Positions 1 to 9,192 are shown, counted from the stretch's first letter. The stretch is DNA of 36,066 bases from Halocynthiibacter namhaensis (GCF_000812685.1 NZ_JWIF01000021.1:1-36066); one strand, 5' to 3'. Numbers and translations are program-made. The notes: generated from the sequence alone by a model not told the origin.

Positions 1-241
1 GACCTGGGCAGTCAACGTGTGCATAGTGACGGCCTTCAGTTTCATACTCAACGTGTGCAGTAGAAATGGTGATGCCGCGTGCTTTTTCTTCTGGCGCGCC
101 GTCGATTTCGTCATACGCTTGGAAGTTGTCAGAAAACTGCTTCGTGATCGCAGCTGTCAACGTCGTCTTACCGTGGTCAACGTGACCGATGGTGCCGATG
201 TTACAGTGCGGTTTATTACGCTCAAACTTTTCCTTAGCCAT
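1..241 (-). CDS. tuf: Elongation factor Tu, N-terminal 80 residues (cut by window edge)
   Basis: The protein is the GTPase that brings aminoacyl-tRNA to the ribosome. The visible part starts [20 protein letters not shown] and carries the P-loop GHVDHGKT at residues 19-26. The switch I stretch RGITIST follows, and the window ends inside the G3 region at HVDCPG. The ATG at 241-239 is preceded by an AGAGGG ribosome binding site. Upstream lies a lipoprotein gene rather than fusA, so this is probably the second, stand-alone tuf copy, which in alphaproteobacteria usually precedes tRNA-Trp, secE and nusG. That neighbourhood is outside the window and is inferred. Confidence 0.97.
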   Translation of the reverse strand, partial: MAKEKFERNKPHCNIGTIGHVDHGKTTLTAAITKQFSDNFQAYDEIDGAPEEKARGITISTAHVEYETEGRHYAHVDCPG

Positions 242-297
242 GAAACGGCCCTCTTTTGTCTAGGGGCCACCGTTCGGCCCAGGTTCTCGTCGCGCGC

Positions 298-326
298 GGC
301 TTACTGCGCCTGTAAAAAAAAATCAA
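298..326 (-). promoter_or_regulatory. Possible tuf promoter
   Basis: Reading leftward there is a TTGATT hexamer (326-321), a 17-base spacer containing a T-run, then TAAGCC (303-298). It lies about 60 bases before the tuf start. The -35-like part is good but the -10 is poor, so this is a weak call. The leader between it and tuf also has a small GGGCC/GGCCC hairpin. Confidence 0.25.
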
Positions 327-386
327 GTCAGAGATGACATTCCAAGGTAATTCTCTCTGATCGTGACCTCAGAGACATCGATTAGA

Positions 387-941
387 TCATTCGCCCTCAA
401 CGACGGACGAAATCCAGTCGGGGTACTCTAAAATCCAATTTTGGATCTTCAAGGCCGCGTTGCGTGACAGATTTTGCAATTGCATGTCCTTGGTTTGCGT
501 CAAACCGGATCCAACAATAGTTGCCGCAGTTGTACGTTCGAACACTGTAAACCGGCGCGGTTCTTCGTTCAGTTTTTGCTGTGTAACATTATCCCAGATA
601 TTCACCGTCAGCGCCAAAACAGATTTCGGCGACAACACCGCAGGCAGTCCGGGCAAAGCAAGAACATAGGCATCCACCGCCACGCCGACGTGCAACAAAC
701 GCGTACCTGAATAAGCTCCAAGGCGCTCATCAACAGCCGCGCGCAATGCCACGCCGATCTCTTCTTTTTCGATGGATCGGGTCAATGGTCCTGGGGTCGC
801 ATTTTTCGCAATGACGACATTATGACCAAGTCGAAACTCATCCATGTCTCGCTGCGGTTCATTGGTCGGATCAATTTTGGCACATGCCGAAAACGTGCCA
901 AACACTGCGATTGCAACCGCAAATCTAACAAAAATGTTCAT
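387..941 (-). CDS. Putative outer-membrane lipoprotein, about 184 residues
   Basis: The chosen start gives a clean lipoprotein signal: MNIFVR, a hydrophobic stretch, then lipobox FSAC with the lipidated cysteine at residue 20. A longer in-frame start 24 bases upstream would bury this signal. A G-rich ribosome binding site (AGGGGGG) precedes the ATG at 941. The mature part has no motif I can name; it contains a region rich in valine and leucine (about 85-120) that looks like beta structure. It resembles small conserved Rhodobacteraceae lipoproteins of unknown function. It is transcribed toward tuf and divergent from the P450 gene. Confidence 0.8.
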   Translation of the reverse strand: MNIFVRFAVAIAVFGTFSACAKIDPTNEPQRDMDEFRLGHNVVIAKNATPGPLTRSIEKEEIGVALRAAVDERLGAYSGTRLLHVGVAVDAYVLALPGLPAVLSPKSVLALTVNIWDNVTQQKLNEEPRRFTVFERTTAATIVGSGLTQTKDMQLQNLSRNAALKIQNWILEYPDWISSVVEGE

Positions 942-1081
942 ATCGCTGCCCCCCTGAGGCCCCAAGATTACCTTGATATCTTCAGCTGCATACGCACAAT
1001 GAGATCACCGCGCAATCCATTCACGCTGAACCCACAGCATCCGATGTGTTCGCGCCACAATCCTGATCGAGAGTATGTAGT

Positions 1082-2452
1082 GTGACGTTAAAAAGACAAG
1101 AACTCGACAAGCCCATTCCCGCCCGTGTGCCTTTGGTTACAGAGCCATGGGGGCTTTTTCGCACCCTACGCACCGCCCGACGCAATGTTCTGGAAATCTT
1201 GCCGGAACTGACAACACGGCAAGCCATCGTGACCGGCACCACTGGCAAACGCTGGCATATGCTTTGTGATCCAACAGGGATTCAACGCGTGCTTAAAACC
1301 CATGTCGATAATTATCCGAAATCTCTCGTTACAAAGAACATGCTGCGTCCCGCAATCGGTGACAGCATGTTTATCGCCGAAGGGGCCCATTGGCGCTGGC
1401 AACGCCGCGCTGCGGCGCCAGTGTTTTCGCCACGAAACGTCGCAAACCTTGGGCCAGTCATGTCGCATGCGGCGGACCGAGCCGTTGCGCGACTAGAACA
1501 GAAAAATGGTGCAGCGGCCGATATGTACGAAGAGATGATCACCGCGACCTTCGAAGTGATCTCAGATGTAACTTTTTCCGCCGATGCAGGGTTTGATCGC
1601 GATGAAATGCATAGGGCAATTGACGGCTATATCAGCCAAGCGGCCAAATTGTCTTTAATGGATATATTGGGTTTTCCAGATTGGGTGCCGCGTCCGGGCC
1701 GCCTATTTTCTGGCAACGACCTTAAACGCATGAAATCAGCGGCGGACACAGCAGTTGATACGCGAAGAAGCCGTCCGTCTCCAGATATTCCCGATTTGCT
1801 TGATCTGCTGCTTTCCGGTGAAGATAGCGAAACAAAACGCAGTATGAACACAGCCGAATTGCGCGACAACCTTCTGACATTCATCGTCGCAGGGCATGAA
1901 ACCACAGCGCTCACCCTAAGCTGGGCCTTGTACCTATGCGCCTTTGCCCCCGAAGTTCAAGAACGCGCCCGCCTTGAAGCAGAAACTGTTTTGCAGGGGC
2001 GCACAGCAACGGCTGAAGATTGCGCTGATCTGCCTTATCTGCGCCAAATCATTGACGAAACCTTGCGTCTATATCCCCCCGCCCCACTGCTTTCGCGCAC
2101 TGCGTTGAAAGAAGATGTGATCTGCGACCGTGAAATTCGTGCCAAAGACACCGTTGCAATTCCGGTTTACTGCCTGCACCGAAATCACCTAATTTGGGAA
2201 AATGCAGACAGTTTTGATCCCGACCGTTTTGCGGATGCATCTGCAATTGATCGGTTCGCTTACCTGCCTTTTGGCGCCGGCCCGCGCATTTGCATCGGCG
2301 CAGGTTTTGCAATTCAAGAAGCCATCATCATTCTCGCGACCTTGCTGACAAAGTTCCGCTTCCACGCAGTTGAAAGCCGTGACCCAAAGCCCGTTATGAT
2401 CCTCACCTTGCGTCCCGAAGGTGGTGTTTGGCTGAAGACCGAAAAACTTTAA
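1082..2452 (+). CDS. Cytochrome P450 monooxygenase
   Basis: This is a heme-thiolate monooxygenase of 456 residues, soluble and of normal bacterial length. Diagnostic motifs are the I-helix oxygen-binding AGHETT at 270-275, the K-helix ExxR (E326, R329) and the heme loop FGAGPRICIG with the cysteine ligand at residue 404. The start is GTG at 1082; the upstream ribosome binding site is weak (GAGAG). The substrate cannot be told from the sequence, and no ferredoxin or reductase gene is adjacent, so electrons must come from a partner encoded elsewhere. The gene stands alone between a divergent lipoprotein gene and a convergent parC, and ends at a strong shared terminator. The family call is firm; the CYP subfamily is not assigned. 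Confidence 0.95.
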   Translation: MTLKRQELDKPIPARVPLVTEPWGLFRTLRTARRNVLEILPELTTRQAIVTGTTGKRWHMLCDPTGIQRVLKTHVDNYPKSLVTKNMLRPAIGDSMFIAEGAHWRWQRRAAAPVFSPRNVANLGPVMSHAADRAVARLEQKNGAAADMYEEMITATFEVISDVTFSADAGFDRDEMHRAIDGYISQAAKLSLMDILGFPDWVPRPGRLFSGNDLKRMKSAADTAVDTRRSRPSPDIPDLLDLLLSGEDSETKRSMNTAELRDNLLTFIVAGHETTALTLSWALYLCAFAPEVQERARLEAETVLQGRTATAEDCADLPYLRQIIDETLRLYPPAPLLSRTALKEDVICDREIRAKDTVAIPVYCLHRNHLIWENADSFDPDRFADASAIDRFAYLPFGAGPRICIGAGFAIQEAIIILATLLTKFRFHAVESRDPKPVMILTLRPEGGVWLKTEKL

Positions 2453-2462
2453 CCTCAGTCGT

Positions 2463-2499
2463 AAAAAGACCGCGTGAGTTTCCCCACGCGGTCTTTTTT
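2463..2499. terminator. Bidirectional terminator between P450 and parC
   Basis: A 14-bp perfect stem (AAAAAGACCGCGTG at 2463-2476 with its complement at 2485-2498) closes an 8-base loop. It has A-runs on one side and T-runs on the other, so it can stop transcription from both convergent genes. Confidence 0.9.
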
Positions 2500-2515
2500 A
2501 AATCCAAAATACGGT

Positions 2516-4780
2516 TCAGTTAAACTTGTTGTCCCGCGGGAAGCCACGCGGTGCCATCCGTCCGGTCGACGCCCGTTTTCCAGACCATTCGGCAAGTTCG
2601 GTCTCCGTGCGGGTACGCCCAGCTGGATCAAGCCATGACAGGCCTTCTTCAAGCACGAATGTCCGCACATCAGACAGACCACCGTCTTTGTATTTTTGCA
2701 GACGTACGCCCTTGCCACGCCCCATTTCAGGCAGCTCATCAATCGCGAAAACCAGCACTTTACGATTTTCGCCAACGCAAGCCACATGATCCCCCGCAAC
2801 CGTGACGCAAGTTAACGCGCTCACGTCACCCCGCACATTCAATACTTGCTTCCCGGTACGGGTTTGAGCCAACACATCACTTTCGGGAACAACAAACCCG
2901 TCGCCAGCGGTAGACGCCACAAGCAACTTACGATCAGGTTGATGAATGAAGAACGAAATAATCTCGGCCTCATTTGGCAAATCAACCATCAAGCGCAGCG
3001 GCTCTCCCATCCCGCGTCCACCAGGCAAGGTAGAGGCCGAAATTGTGTAAAACCGTCCATTTGAACCGAAGACAAGCAAACGATCCGTCGTTTCCGCGTG
3101 GAACATAAAGCGCGGCCCATCGCCATCTTTGAACTTCAGCTCTTTATCAAGCGCAACATGGCCCGACATGGCCCGCACCCAACCCATTTCGGAACAAACA
3201 ACCGTGATTGGTTCACGCTCGATCATCGCCTCAATTGGCACATCTTCAATTTCGACAGCTTCCGAGAACTGCGTCCGGCGCGCTCCGCCGTCGTATGATT
3301 TACCGAAGGTCTTTTTGGTTTCTTTCAACTGGTCAGAAATCGTGTCCCATTGCAGGCCTTCATCCGCCAAAAGCGTCTCAATCCCGGCACGTTCTTCTAG
3401 CAAAGCGTCATGTTCACGCTTTAATTCCACTTCTTCCAAGCGCCGCAAAGACCGCAGACGCATGTTCAGAATGGCTTCGGCTTGTGGTTCGTTCAGGTAA
3501 ACCCCACCGCCCCAATCTTCCGCAAGCATCACCGCTTTAGGATCATCCTCACTCCGAATAATCTCAATCACGCGATCAAGGTTCAAGAAGGCAATGATAT
3601 AGCCTTTCAGAACATCCAGGCGTTTATCAATCTGGGTCAGGCGGTACTTCGATCGCCGCTGCAAGACATCACGACGGTGGTCCAAAAAGGCGCGAAGAAC
3701 TTCCTTCAGAGAGCACACCTTAGGTGTCACACCATCAATCAACACGTTCATATTCAGGTTAAAACGGATTTCCAAATCTGAATTCTTGAACAGCGCGTTC
3801 ATCAGAACATCCGGCTGAACATTCTTGGATTTCGGCTCAATCACCAAGCGAATATCTTCCGCGCTTTCATCACGCACATCGCCCAAGATCGGAATTTTCT
3901 TCAAGTGGATCGCTTCGGCAATTTTCTCGATCAGTTTAGATTTTTGAACCTGATAAGGGATCTCAGTGACAACAATCTGCCACGTGCCACGCCCCAGATC
4001 TTCGACCTCCCACTTACAGCGCAGACGAAACGCGCCGCGTCCGGTTTTATAGGTCTCGATGATCGTTTCGCGTGGCTCAACAATCACACCGCCGGTCGGA
4101 AAATCTGGACCAGGCACATAATTCAGCAGCGTATCATCGCGCACGTCGGGCGTTTTGATCAGATGCAAACAAGCCTCACACAGCTCAACGATGTTATGCG
4201 GGGGGATATTCGTGGCCATACCCACCGCAATCCCGCTGGACCCGTTTGCCAGAAGGTTCGGAAATGTTGCTGGCAACACCGAAGGTTCCGTCAAGCGTCC
4301 GTCATAATTATCGCGAAAATCGACCGAATCCTCGGCTAATCCTTCCAGCATGGCTTCCGCCACTTTGGTCATCCGCGCTTCTGTATATCGCGAAGCCGCC
4401 GGGTTATCGCCGTCGATATTACCGAAGTTCCCCTGGCCATCGACCAACGGATACCGCACGGAAAAATCCTGCGCCAAGCGTGCCATTGCGTCGTAAATCG
4501 CAGCGTCGCCATGCGGGTGGAAATCCCCCATCGTGTCGCCGCTGATCTTCGCAGATTTTAAAAAGCCGCCGTTGGACGCCAATTTCAGACGACTCATCGC
4601 ATAAAGGATTCGGCGGTGCACTGGCTTCAATCCGTCCCGCGCGTCAGGCAGAGCGCGGTGCATAATTGTGCTTAAAGCATAGGTCAGATAGCGGTCGCCG
4701 ATAGCACGGCGCAGCGGTTCTGCACTTTCATTCAGCCCCTCTTCGGGTATCTCAGGGTCGTCTTTAATAATGTCACTCAT
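2516..4780 (-). CDS. parC: DNA topoisomerase IV subunit A
   Basis: This is the catalytic subunit of topoisomerase IV, which decatenates daughter chromosomes together with ParE. It is 754 residues from the ATG at 4780, which begins [10 protein letters not shown]. An upstream in-frame start adds 18 residues unlike the family and is not used. The breakage-rejoining tyrosine is Y132 in the motif [10 protein letters not shown]. The helix that forms the quinolone pocket reads [10 protein letters not shown] (88-97), with alanine where E. coli has serine and aspartate at the acidic position. The C-terminal part holds the degenerate beta-pinwheel repeats. ParC rather than GyrA is indicated by overall length, the short C-terminal domain and the absence of a GyrA box that I can see. 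The gene is monocistronic. Confidence 0.95.
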   Translation of the reverse strand: MSDIIKDDPEIPEEGLNESAEPLRRAIGDRYLTYALSTIMHRALPDARDGLKPVHRRILYAMSRLKLASNGGFLKSAKISGDTMGDFHPHGDAAIYDAMARLAQDFSVRYPLVDGQGNFGNIDGDNPAASRYTEARMTKVAEAMLEGLAEDSVDFRDNYDGRLTEPSVLPATFPNLLANGSSGIAVGMATNIPPHNIVELCEACLHLIKTPDVRDDTLLNYVPGPDFPTGGVIVEPRETIIETYKTGRGAFRLRCKWEVEDLGRGTWQIVVTEIPYQVQKSKLIEKIAEAIHLKKIPILGDVRDESAEDIRLVIEPKSKNVQPDVLMNALFKNSDLEIRFNLNMNVLIDGVTPKVCSLKEVLRAFLDHRRDVLQRRSKYRLTQIDKRLDVLKGYIIAFLNLDRVIEIIRSEDDPKAVMLAEDWGGGVYLNEPQAEAILNMRLRSLRRLEEVELKREHDALLEERAGIETLLADEGLQWDTISDQLKETKKTFGKSYDGGARRTQFSEAVEIEDVPIEAMIEREPITVVCSEMGWVRAMSGHVALDKELKFKDGDGPRFMFHAETTDRLLVFGSNGRFYTISASTLPGGRGMGEPLRLMVDLPNEAEIISFFIHQPDRKLLVASTAGDGFVVPESDVLAQTRTGKQVLNVRGDVSALTCVTVAGDHVACVGENRKVLVFAIDELPEMGRGKGVRLQKYKDGGLSDVRTFVLEEGLSWLDPAGRTRTETELAEWSGKRASTGRMAPRGFPRDNKFN

Positions 4781-4920
4781 AACTTGGTGATACCCGCCCA
4801 AGCGGCTCTGGTAAAGCCACAGAGGGACTCGCATAGGGGGTAAAAAATAATTTCGTTCCCCCGAGACATCCCAGTTAACTTTTGGTAAACGGAGGCGTGG
4901 TTAAATAGTGGGGTTTTATA

Positions 4921-5496
4921 ATGATTAGATTAACGGCGCTTTTGGTAGCCGTGATGGCAATAGTTGTCACCATGACCAATGATAAATCAGAACACGTTGC
5001 GTCAGCGGAATTAACCACTGACACGCCAGTACCCGCTGTTGTATCCGAAACCCCGCCGGTCACAGCCGAACTAAATACTCAGCAATTGCAACAAGCCCCC
5101 CAACCCATCGAGCCCACACAAGACAGTTTGCGTGTCGTTCATGGTGATGGAGTTACAATCCGTGAATATGCGCGTTCTGATTCAGCGTCACACCTGCGCC
5201 GCATGGTAAATGTTGCCAGCAATGATGCGCCCGCTGATGCTCAGATCCATCGGGTTGCAATCGCATCCGACCAAAACACAGTTTCCACCGACGGTGATGC
5301 TGCGGTTTGGCAAATCAGCGGAAACAGCGTAAATCTTCGCGAAGGTCCTTCAACGGGTACCGCCGTGATCACCAGCCTGCGCCGTGGCACTGAAGTTGAA
5401 GTCATCGCGCATCATGGGGATTGGGCACACCTGCAGGTGCTCGACAGTGAACAAAGCGGCTTTTTGGTTGCCTCCTTCCTTCAAGAAACAAACTGA
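4921..5496 (+). CDS. Exported bacterial SH3-domain protein
   Basis: The protein is 191 residues. It begins with a signal peptide (hydrophobic 3-17, likely cleavage after VASA near residue 29), continues with a Thr/Pro/Gln-rich linker, and ends in a bacterial SH3 (SH3_3) domain at about 127-190. That domain contains the typical VNLREGPSTGT start, the GTEVEVI strand and a closing SGFLVASFL. Such domains usually bind peptidoglycan or help anchor cell-wall enzymes; no catalytic domain is present here. A GTGGGG ribosome binding site lies 8 bases before the ATG. It is divergent from parC and appears to be transcribed alone. Its exact partner is unknown. Confidence 0.85.
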   Translation: MIRLTALLVAVMAIVVTMTNDKSEHVASAELTTDTPVPAVVSETPPVTAELNTQQLQQAPQPIEPTQDSLRVVHGDGVTIREYARSDSASHLRRMVNVASNDAPADAQIHRVAIASDQNTVSTDGDAAVWQISGNSVNLREGPSTGTAVITSLRRGTEVEVIAHHGDWAHLQVLDSEQSGFLVASFLQETN

Positions 5497-5647
5497 AGCG
5501 TCCCCATCGCGGTCAACAAATTTCTAGAAGGCCTTCCAACCCTGCAACTTCGGTGCCGATGGTTAATGTATCTAAAATCACGCGTTGAATGATGCGTGAC
5601 ATTTCCCTAGCCTGGACAAAACGCGCGCAGGTATTCGAGGAAGCCAT

Positions 5648-6478
5648 ATGACAAAATCAATTCTGATCACCGGTTGCTCATCCGGTATTGGGTATAATGC
5701 CGCCCACGGCCTGCGCGCACGCGGCTGGCAGGTGCTGGCCTCCTGTCGCAAAGAGGAAGACTGTGCACGGCTGCGCGATGAAGGTTTTTCCAGCCCACGC
5801 ATTGATTACGAAGACGAAGCCAGCATTGAAACTGGCCTTTCTGAAGTTCTCAATGAAACCGGCGGCACGCTTGATGCGGTGTTCAACAACGGCGCCTATG
5901 CAATTCCTGGTGCAGTCGAAGATCTACCTAGGGGCGCTTTACGTCAAATTTTCGAAAGCAATTTCTTTGGCGTACATGACCTGACACGGCAGGTGATCCC
6001 CGTCATGCGCAAACAAGGACATGGACGAATTATTCAATGTTCTTCCGTGCTTGGCTTTGCTGCCTTGCGCTTTCGCGGCGCTTACAATTCGACCAAATTC
6101 GCGATGGAAGGGCTGACGGACACCCTGCGCCTTGAAATGCACGGCACTGGCATCCACGTCATCCTGATCGAACCCGGCCCCATCACGACAAAGATCCGCA
6201 AGAATTCACAAGGACCCTTTGAAAAATGGGTCGACTGGAAAAACTCTGCCCGCAAAGAACAATATGAAAAGGTCTTTCTACCGCGGCTTTACGATGAAAG
6301 CGGCACCCCGGATACGTTTGAACTTCCCCCAGAGGCTGTGACAAAGAAACTAATCCACGCTTTGGAAAGCAATCGTCCACGCCCGCGATATTACGTAACA
6401 ACACCCACCTATTTCATGGGCATCGCCAAGCGCGTATTGCCAACACGTGGCTTGGATTGGCTGGCGCGCCGAGCTTGA
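5648..6478 (+). CDS. Short-chain dehydrogenase/reductase (SDR family)
   Basis: This is a classical NAD(P)-dependent SDR of 276 residues. The nucleotide-binding motif TGCSSGIG is at 8-15, the NNG stretch at 80-82, the catalytic serine at 132-133, and the YNSTK active-site motif gives Y146 and K150. PGPITT follows at the usual distance. Arginine after the third beta strand (SCRKEED) suggests NADP(H) preference, which is inference. GAGGAAG six bases upstream supports the ATG at 5648. The C-terminal extension (about 195-276) resembles SDRs often labelled retinol-dehydrogenase-like; the substrate cannot be predicted. The next gene, a lipoprotein, follows on the same strand after 61 bases. Confidence 0.92.
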   Translation: MTKSILITGCSSGIGYNAAHGLRARGWQVLASCRKEEDCARLRDEGFSSPRIDYEDEASIETGLSEVLNETGGTLDAVFNNGAYAIPGAVEDLPRGALRQIFESNFFGVHDLTRQVIPVMRKQGHGRIIQCSSVLGFAALRFRGAYNSTKFAMEGLTDTLRLEMHGTGIHVILIEPGPITTKIRKNSQGPFEKWVDWKNSARKEQYEKVFLPRLYDESGTPDTFELPPEAVTKKLIHALESNRPRPRYYVTTPTYFMGIAKRVLPTRGLDWLARRA

Positions 6479-6539
6479 AAACCCATGTTGAAACCTGAAA
6501 AATATCGCAAACACCCCAACAGTCACCGGAGACAAAGCA

Positions 6540-6923
6540 TTGCGAACCACAAAAATTAAATTCATCTCGGCCATAATTGGTGCCACATTTTTATCCGGTT
6601 GTGTCGTCGAAAACGGACAATACACCAGCGGAGCACCACGAACTGAATCGGCTCCTCAAATCACAGTTACAGCTGAAGAAGTACAACTTCTCAAGGGTAC
6701 ACCTTCTGTAGCTTACCACGAAATTCAACCATTGTCCGTTTCGGTCAACAAACTGACGGCATTCCATCCAACGCCCAGTGAAGAAGATGCACGCGACGCT
6801 CTGCGCACAGCCGCAGCTGAACTTGGTGCCACCGCAGTAATCAATGTGGAGATCAGCAATCCTCGGGTTACGCCTCTCAGCTGGGGCGCACGTAAAGCAA
6901 CCGGCCTTGCCGTCCGGTACTAA
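6540..6923 (+). CDS. Small putative lipoprotein of unknown function
   Basis: The product is 127 residues, starting at TTG 6540 with a CCGGAG ribosome binding site about 9 bases upstream. Signal MRTTKIKFISAIIGATF is followed by lipobox LSGC, with the lipidated cysteine at residue 21. The C-terminal half (about 80-125) has an alternating pattern, DALRTAAAELGATAVINVEI. This recalls small dodecin/YbjQ-like or DUF4156-like lipoproteins that collect Ala-Asp-Ala-Leu patterns, but I cannot assign a family. The gene follows the SDR gene on the same strand and may be cotranscribed with it. Confidence 0.75.
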   Translation: MRTTKIKFISAIIGATFLSGCVVENGQYTSGAPRTESAPQITVTAEEVQLLKGTPSVAYHEIQPLSVSVNKLTAFHPTPSEEDARDALRTAAAELGATAVINVEISNPRVTPLSWGARKATGLAVRY

Positions 6924-6932
6924 AAAGCCACA

Positions 6933-6962
6933 GTGACCCGCGCCTCACCGGTTCCGGGTCAC
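6933..6962. terminator. Hairpin between lipoprotein and XRE regulator
   Basis: An 8-bp stem GTGACCCG/CGGGTCAC (6933-6940 and 6955-6962) with a 14-base loop. Read leftward it is followed by a T-run (TGTGGCTTTTT), so it best serves the leftward XRE gene, whose stop codon lies inside the stem. Confidence 0.55.
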
Positions 6963-7825
6963 CGTAAGCCGTATTCAGGGACCTCAAGTCTTTCAATTTG
7001 ATGCCGAATCTCGTCGGGAAGCTCGTCCAAATTGTATCGCCCCGACGTCCGTGCGGCCGCCAATACATCAGACACATTTGGCGGCAACAGTTCCATCACG
7101 CAAGGCACCCAATTCACCTGCTGGCGGCCGGGGGTGTAGCTCAGCATCATGAAGCCCGAATAGATGTCATTGCTTCTGAAACGCAGCGGCGCTGATGGAA
7201 GCAAGAACGTTGAGGCCATCACATTCGAAACAGAATCCGAAAAGGTAATGTTGATCCCCGATTGCGACTTTACCGCGACGCCTGTGCAAAAATAGTCCAT
7301 GATATCCGGGTTGTTCATGATCCCTTGCCGTTTAAGGTCACGGATCATTATTGTGCGAACTGTCCCGATACCATTCACCAGCTTCACGCTGGACATATAG
7401 CCCTCGTATTTCCCCGGTTGCTGGAACAAACCCTTCCAAAACATATATAACCCGCTGGGCAGCATATTTTCGGTCAACTGAAATCGACGGTTTGCAAATA
7501 ATTCATGCAGTCGACCGGACAATTGGTATTCGCTTAAACTTGCATTTGGATCATCATGTGGGGTCACCAACCAATTCAGAGGGATGTCATATGTCGTTGC
7601 AATTGTCACAAGCAATTCAGGGCGCGGCACGGATTGGCCACTCAGATAGCGGCTAAGTTGGGTTCTATTCACCCCTATTTCGCTGGCGAATGTGCTTATA
7701 GACCCCACCATTACTGAGATCATGCGCAATCGCTCGCACACTGTGTCACGTATAGCCGTCGGGGAATGACGTTTTCCTTCAAACCCATTTACAGGGTGCA
7801 AAGTTCTTTTACTATTGGCCGACAA
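6959..7825 (-). CDS. XRE-type helix-turn-helix transcriptional regulator
   Basis: The protein is about 288 residues. The N-terminal quarter carries a Cro/C1-type helix-turn-helix (ISTFASEIGVNRTQLSRYLS, roughly residues 43-62, followed by VPRPELLVTIATTYDIPLNWL). The rest (about 100-280) looks like a PAS-like sensor region (LPSGLYMFWKG, EGYMSSVKLVNG), ligand unknown. Two TTG codons are possible starts. The upstream one at 7831 abuts GGAGG directly, while TTG 7825 sits 6 bases after it, so 7825 is chosen. It is divergent from a 65-residue protein gene across an AT-rich, repeat-containing gap, so it probably controls itself and that gene. The target is inference. Confidence 0.85.
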   Translation of the reverse strand: MSANSKRTLHPVNGFEGKRHSPTAIRDTVCERLRMISVMVGSISTFASEIGVNRTQLSRYLSGQSVPRPELLVTIATTYDIPLNWLVTPHDDPNASLSEYQLSGRLHELFANRRFQLTENMLPSGLYMFWKGLFQQPGKYEGYMSSVKLVNGIGTVRTIMIRDLKRQGIMNNPDIMDYFCTGVAVKSQSGINITFSDSVSNVMASTFLLPSAPLRFRSNDIYSGFMMLSYTPGRQQVNWVPCVMELLPPNVSDVLAAARTSGRYNLDELPDEIRHQIERLEVPEYGLR

Positions 7826-8110
7826 GGTCAACCTCCACTTTCACTCAACTCACCAGTTATTGCTTTATCCTGTGCGAAACTGCCCATGTAACCAATTCGA
7901 TACATTCAGTATCAATTTCGCACGCAAAGATGCACTTTGCAGACGTTTATCATAAAATTTGATCGGTTGTATTACATTTATTTGCGACAATGTGCGCGTT
8001 TCTGCATCAATAGTTTCGGTTTTGCGCGATCAATTTCCGGATACATTTGTTAACCTTAGTTAACGATTTCATTCGTAGTTTGATAAATTGGTAAAATGTT
8101 TGGGGAAACA
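7826..8110. promoter_or_regulatory. AT-rich divergent regulatory region with several inverted repeats
   Basis: This 285-base gap holds no gene that I can see. It contains GTGCGAAA (7872-7879) and its complement TTTCGCAC (7916-7923), GATAC/GTATC (7899-7903, 7909-7913), and two GTTAAC palindromes exactly 10 bases apart (8049-8054, 8059-8064). These are plausible binding sites for the adjacent XRE regulator. Promoters for both flanking genes must lie here, but I cannot place them confidently. Confidence 0.5.
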
Positions 8111-8308
8111 ATGACTGCTCGCAACAACATCCTTCAGTTCACAGGTTCCAACAAGGACCCAAATTCCACTACAAGCCGCATGCAGCAAGCAGCGCAACTC
8201 GTAGAAGATCTTGCATTTGATTTGGCAGAAAAAATCGACGCCCAACAAGCGGGAATGCTCATCAGCTTCTCACATGAGTTATCCTTGATGGCAAAAGCCA
8301 CATCATAA
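8111..8308 (+). CDS. Small protein of unknown function, 65 residues
   Basis: The product begins MTARNNILQFTG. GGGGA six bases before the ATG at 8111 favours this start over ATG 8096. The first 25 residues are polar and likely disordered. Residues 26-62 form one long predicted helix with heptad-like hydrophobics (AAQLVEDLAFDLAEKIDAQQAGMLI in pattern). There is no transmembrane segment and no motif I recognise. Its position, divergent from an XRE regulator, suggests that it is controlled by it. Function unknown; it is too short to exclude a spurious call, but codon use and the ribosome binding site look real. Confidence 0.65.
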   Translation: MTARNNILQFTGSNKDPNSTTSRMQQAAQLVEDLAFDLAEKIDAQQAGMLISFSHELSLMAKATS

Positions 8309-8406
8309 AGACCTCGTTCACGCTTTCCGTTGGGCCTGCTACCTGATGCCGCTTCGCTTTTCCGCGAAAACGGGCTACATCTGCGGCAACCAGGGAAAGG
8401 AAACCT

Positions 8407-8616
8407 ATGTTCAGCGATCCATTATTCATTCTCGCCGCGCTTGCAATTCTCGTCACTCTTGTTGTGCTCATGACCGGGATCGGTGGATTTGCCCGTGGCG
8501 GTGAGTTCAACAAGAAGCACTCAAATCAGCTGATGCGCTGGCGTATCATCGCACAGGCCGTCGCCGTTGCGCTTATCCTTCTGTTCATCGCGCTCCGCGG
8601 CGGCATCGGGGGCTAA
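8407..8616 (+). CDS. HIG1-type twin-transmembrane protein
   Basis: A 69-residue inner-membrane protein with two hydrophobic helices (about 5-27 and 47-64). The loop carries SNQLMRWRIIAQ, matching the HIG1 (hypoxia-induced) domain core SNxLMRxR. Mitochondrial HIG1 proteins (Rcf1 family) help assemble cytochrome oxidase supercomplexes; the bacterial relatives are little studied, so a respiratory role is inference. AAAGGA before the ATG supports the start. It ends three bases before the cobalamin adenosyltransferase gene and is surely cotranscribed with it. Confidence 0.85.
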   Translation: MFSDPLFILAALAILVTLVVLMTGIGGFARGGEFNKKHSNQLMRWRIIAQAVAVALILLFIALRGGIGG

Positions 8617-8619
8617 ACA

Positions 8620-9192
8620 ATGGTAGTTCTCAATAAAATTTACACCCGAACCGGTGACAAGGGCGACACAGCACTTGGCAATGGTGCCCGGGTGGCAAAA
8701 CATTCCCTGCGCGTGACGGCCTATGGCACCACGGATGAACTGAACGCGACGCTTGGCGTTGCCCGCCTTCACGCGAAAGGATCCATGAATGAGATGCTGT
8801 CACTGATCCAAAACGATCTCTTCGATCTTGGCGCTGACTTATGTCGACCGGATATGGAAAGCGACGCCCATGCAGAATATCCCCCGTTGCGTGCAACCCC
8901 TGCCCAGGTTGACCGACTGGAAGCAGAAATTGACGCGATGAACAAAAACATCGCCCCCTTGCGTAGCTTCATTCTCCCTGGCGGGTCAGCTTTGGCCGCG
9001 CATTTGCATATTTGCCGCACCGTCGCACGCCGCGCTGAACGCTGCTCGGTAGAGCTAGCAGAAGTCGAATCTGTAAACCCGGCCGTTATCAAATATCTGA
9101 ATCGCCTGTCAGATTGGTTCTTTGTTGCGGCGCGTGTCGCAAATGAAAATGGAAACAACGACGTGCTTTGGGTACCTGGAGCCAATCGTTAG
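8620..9192 (+). CDS. Cob(I)alamin adenosyltransferase, PduO type
   Basis: It transfers the adenosyl group of ATP to cob(I)alamin, making the coenzyme used by methylmalonyl-CoA and ethylmalonyl-CoA mutases. It is 190 residues, normal for the PduO class and unrelated to the CobA/BtuR class. Diagnostic motifs are YTRTGDKGDT (residues 8-17) for ATP binding, the arginine-rich helix RTVARRAERCS, and LNRLSDWFFVAAR near the C-terminus. It follows the HIG1-type gene by three bases. ETF and hydroxybutyryl-CoA dehydrogenase genes lie downstream, consistent with CoA-ester metabolism. No cobalamin riboswitch was seen upstream. Confidence 0.93.
   Translation: MVVLNKIYTRTGDKGDTALGNGARVAKHSLRVTAYGTTDELNATLGVARLHAKGSMNEMLSLIQNDLFDLGADLCRPDMESDAHAEYPPLRATPAQVDRLEAEIDAMNKNIAPLRSFILPGGSALAAHLHICRTVARRAERCSVELAEVESVNPAVIKYLNRLSDWFFVAARVANENGNNDVLWVPGANR

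Noticed and set aside
242-386. tRNA gene between tuf and the lipoprotein
   Set aside because: No T-loop or anticodon-arm pattern could be found on either strand; the segment looks like a tuf leader and promoter.
8309-8406. Cobalamin riboswitch before the HIG1-adenosyltransferase pair
   Set aside because: The 98-base gap is too short and lacks a B12-box-like sequence.
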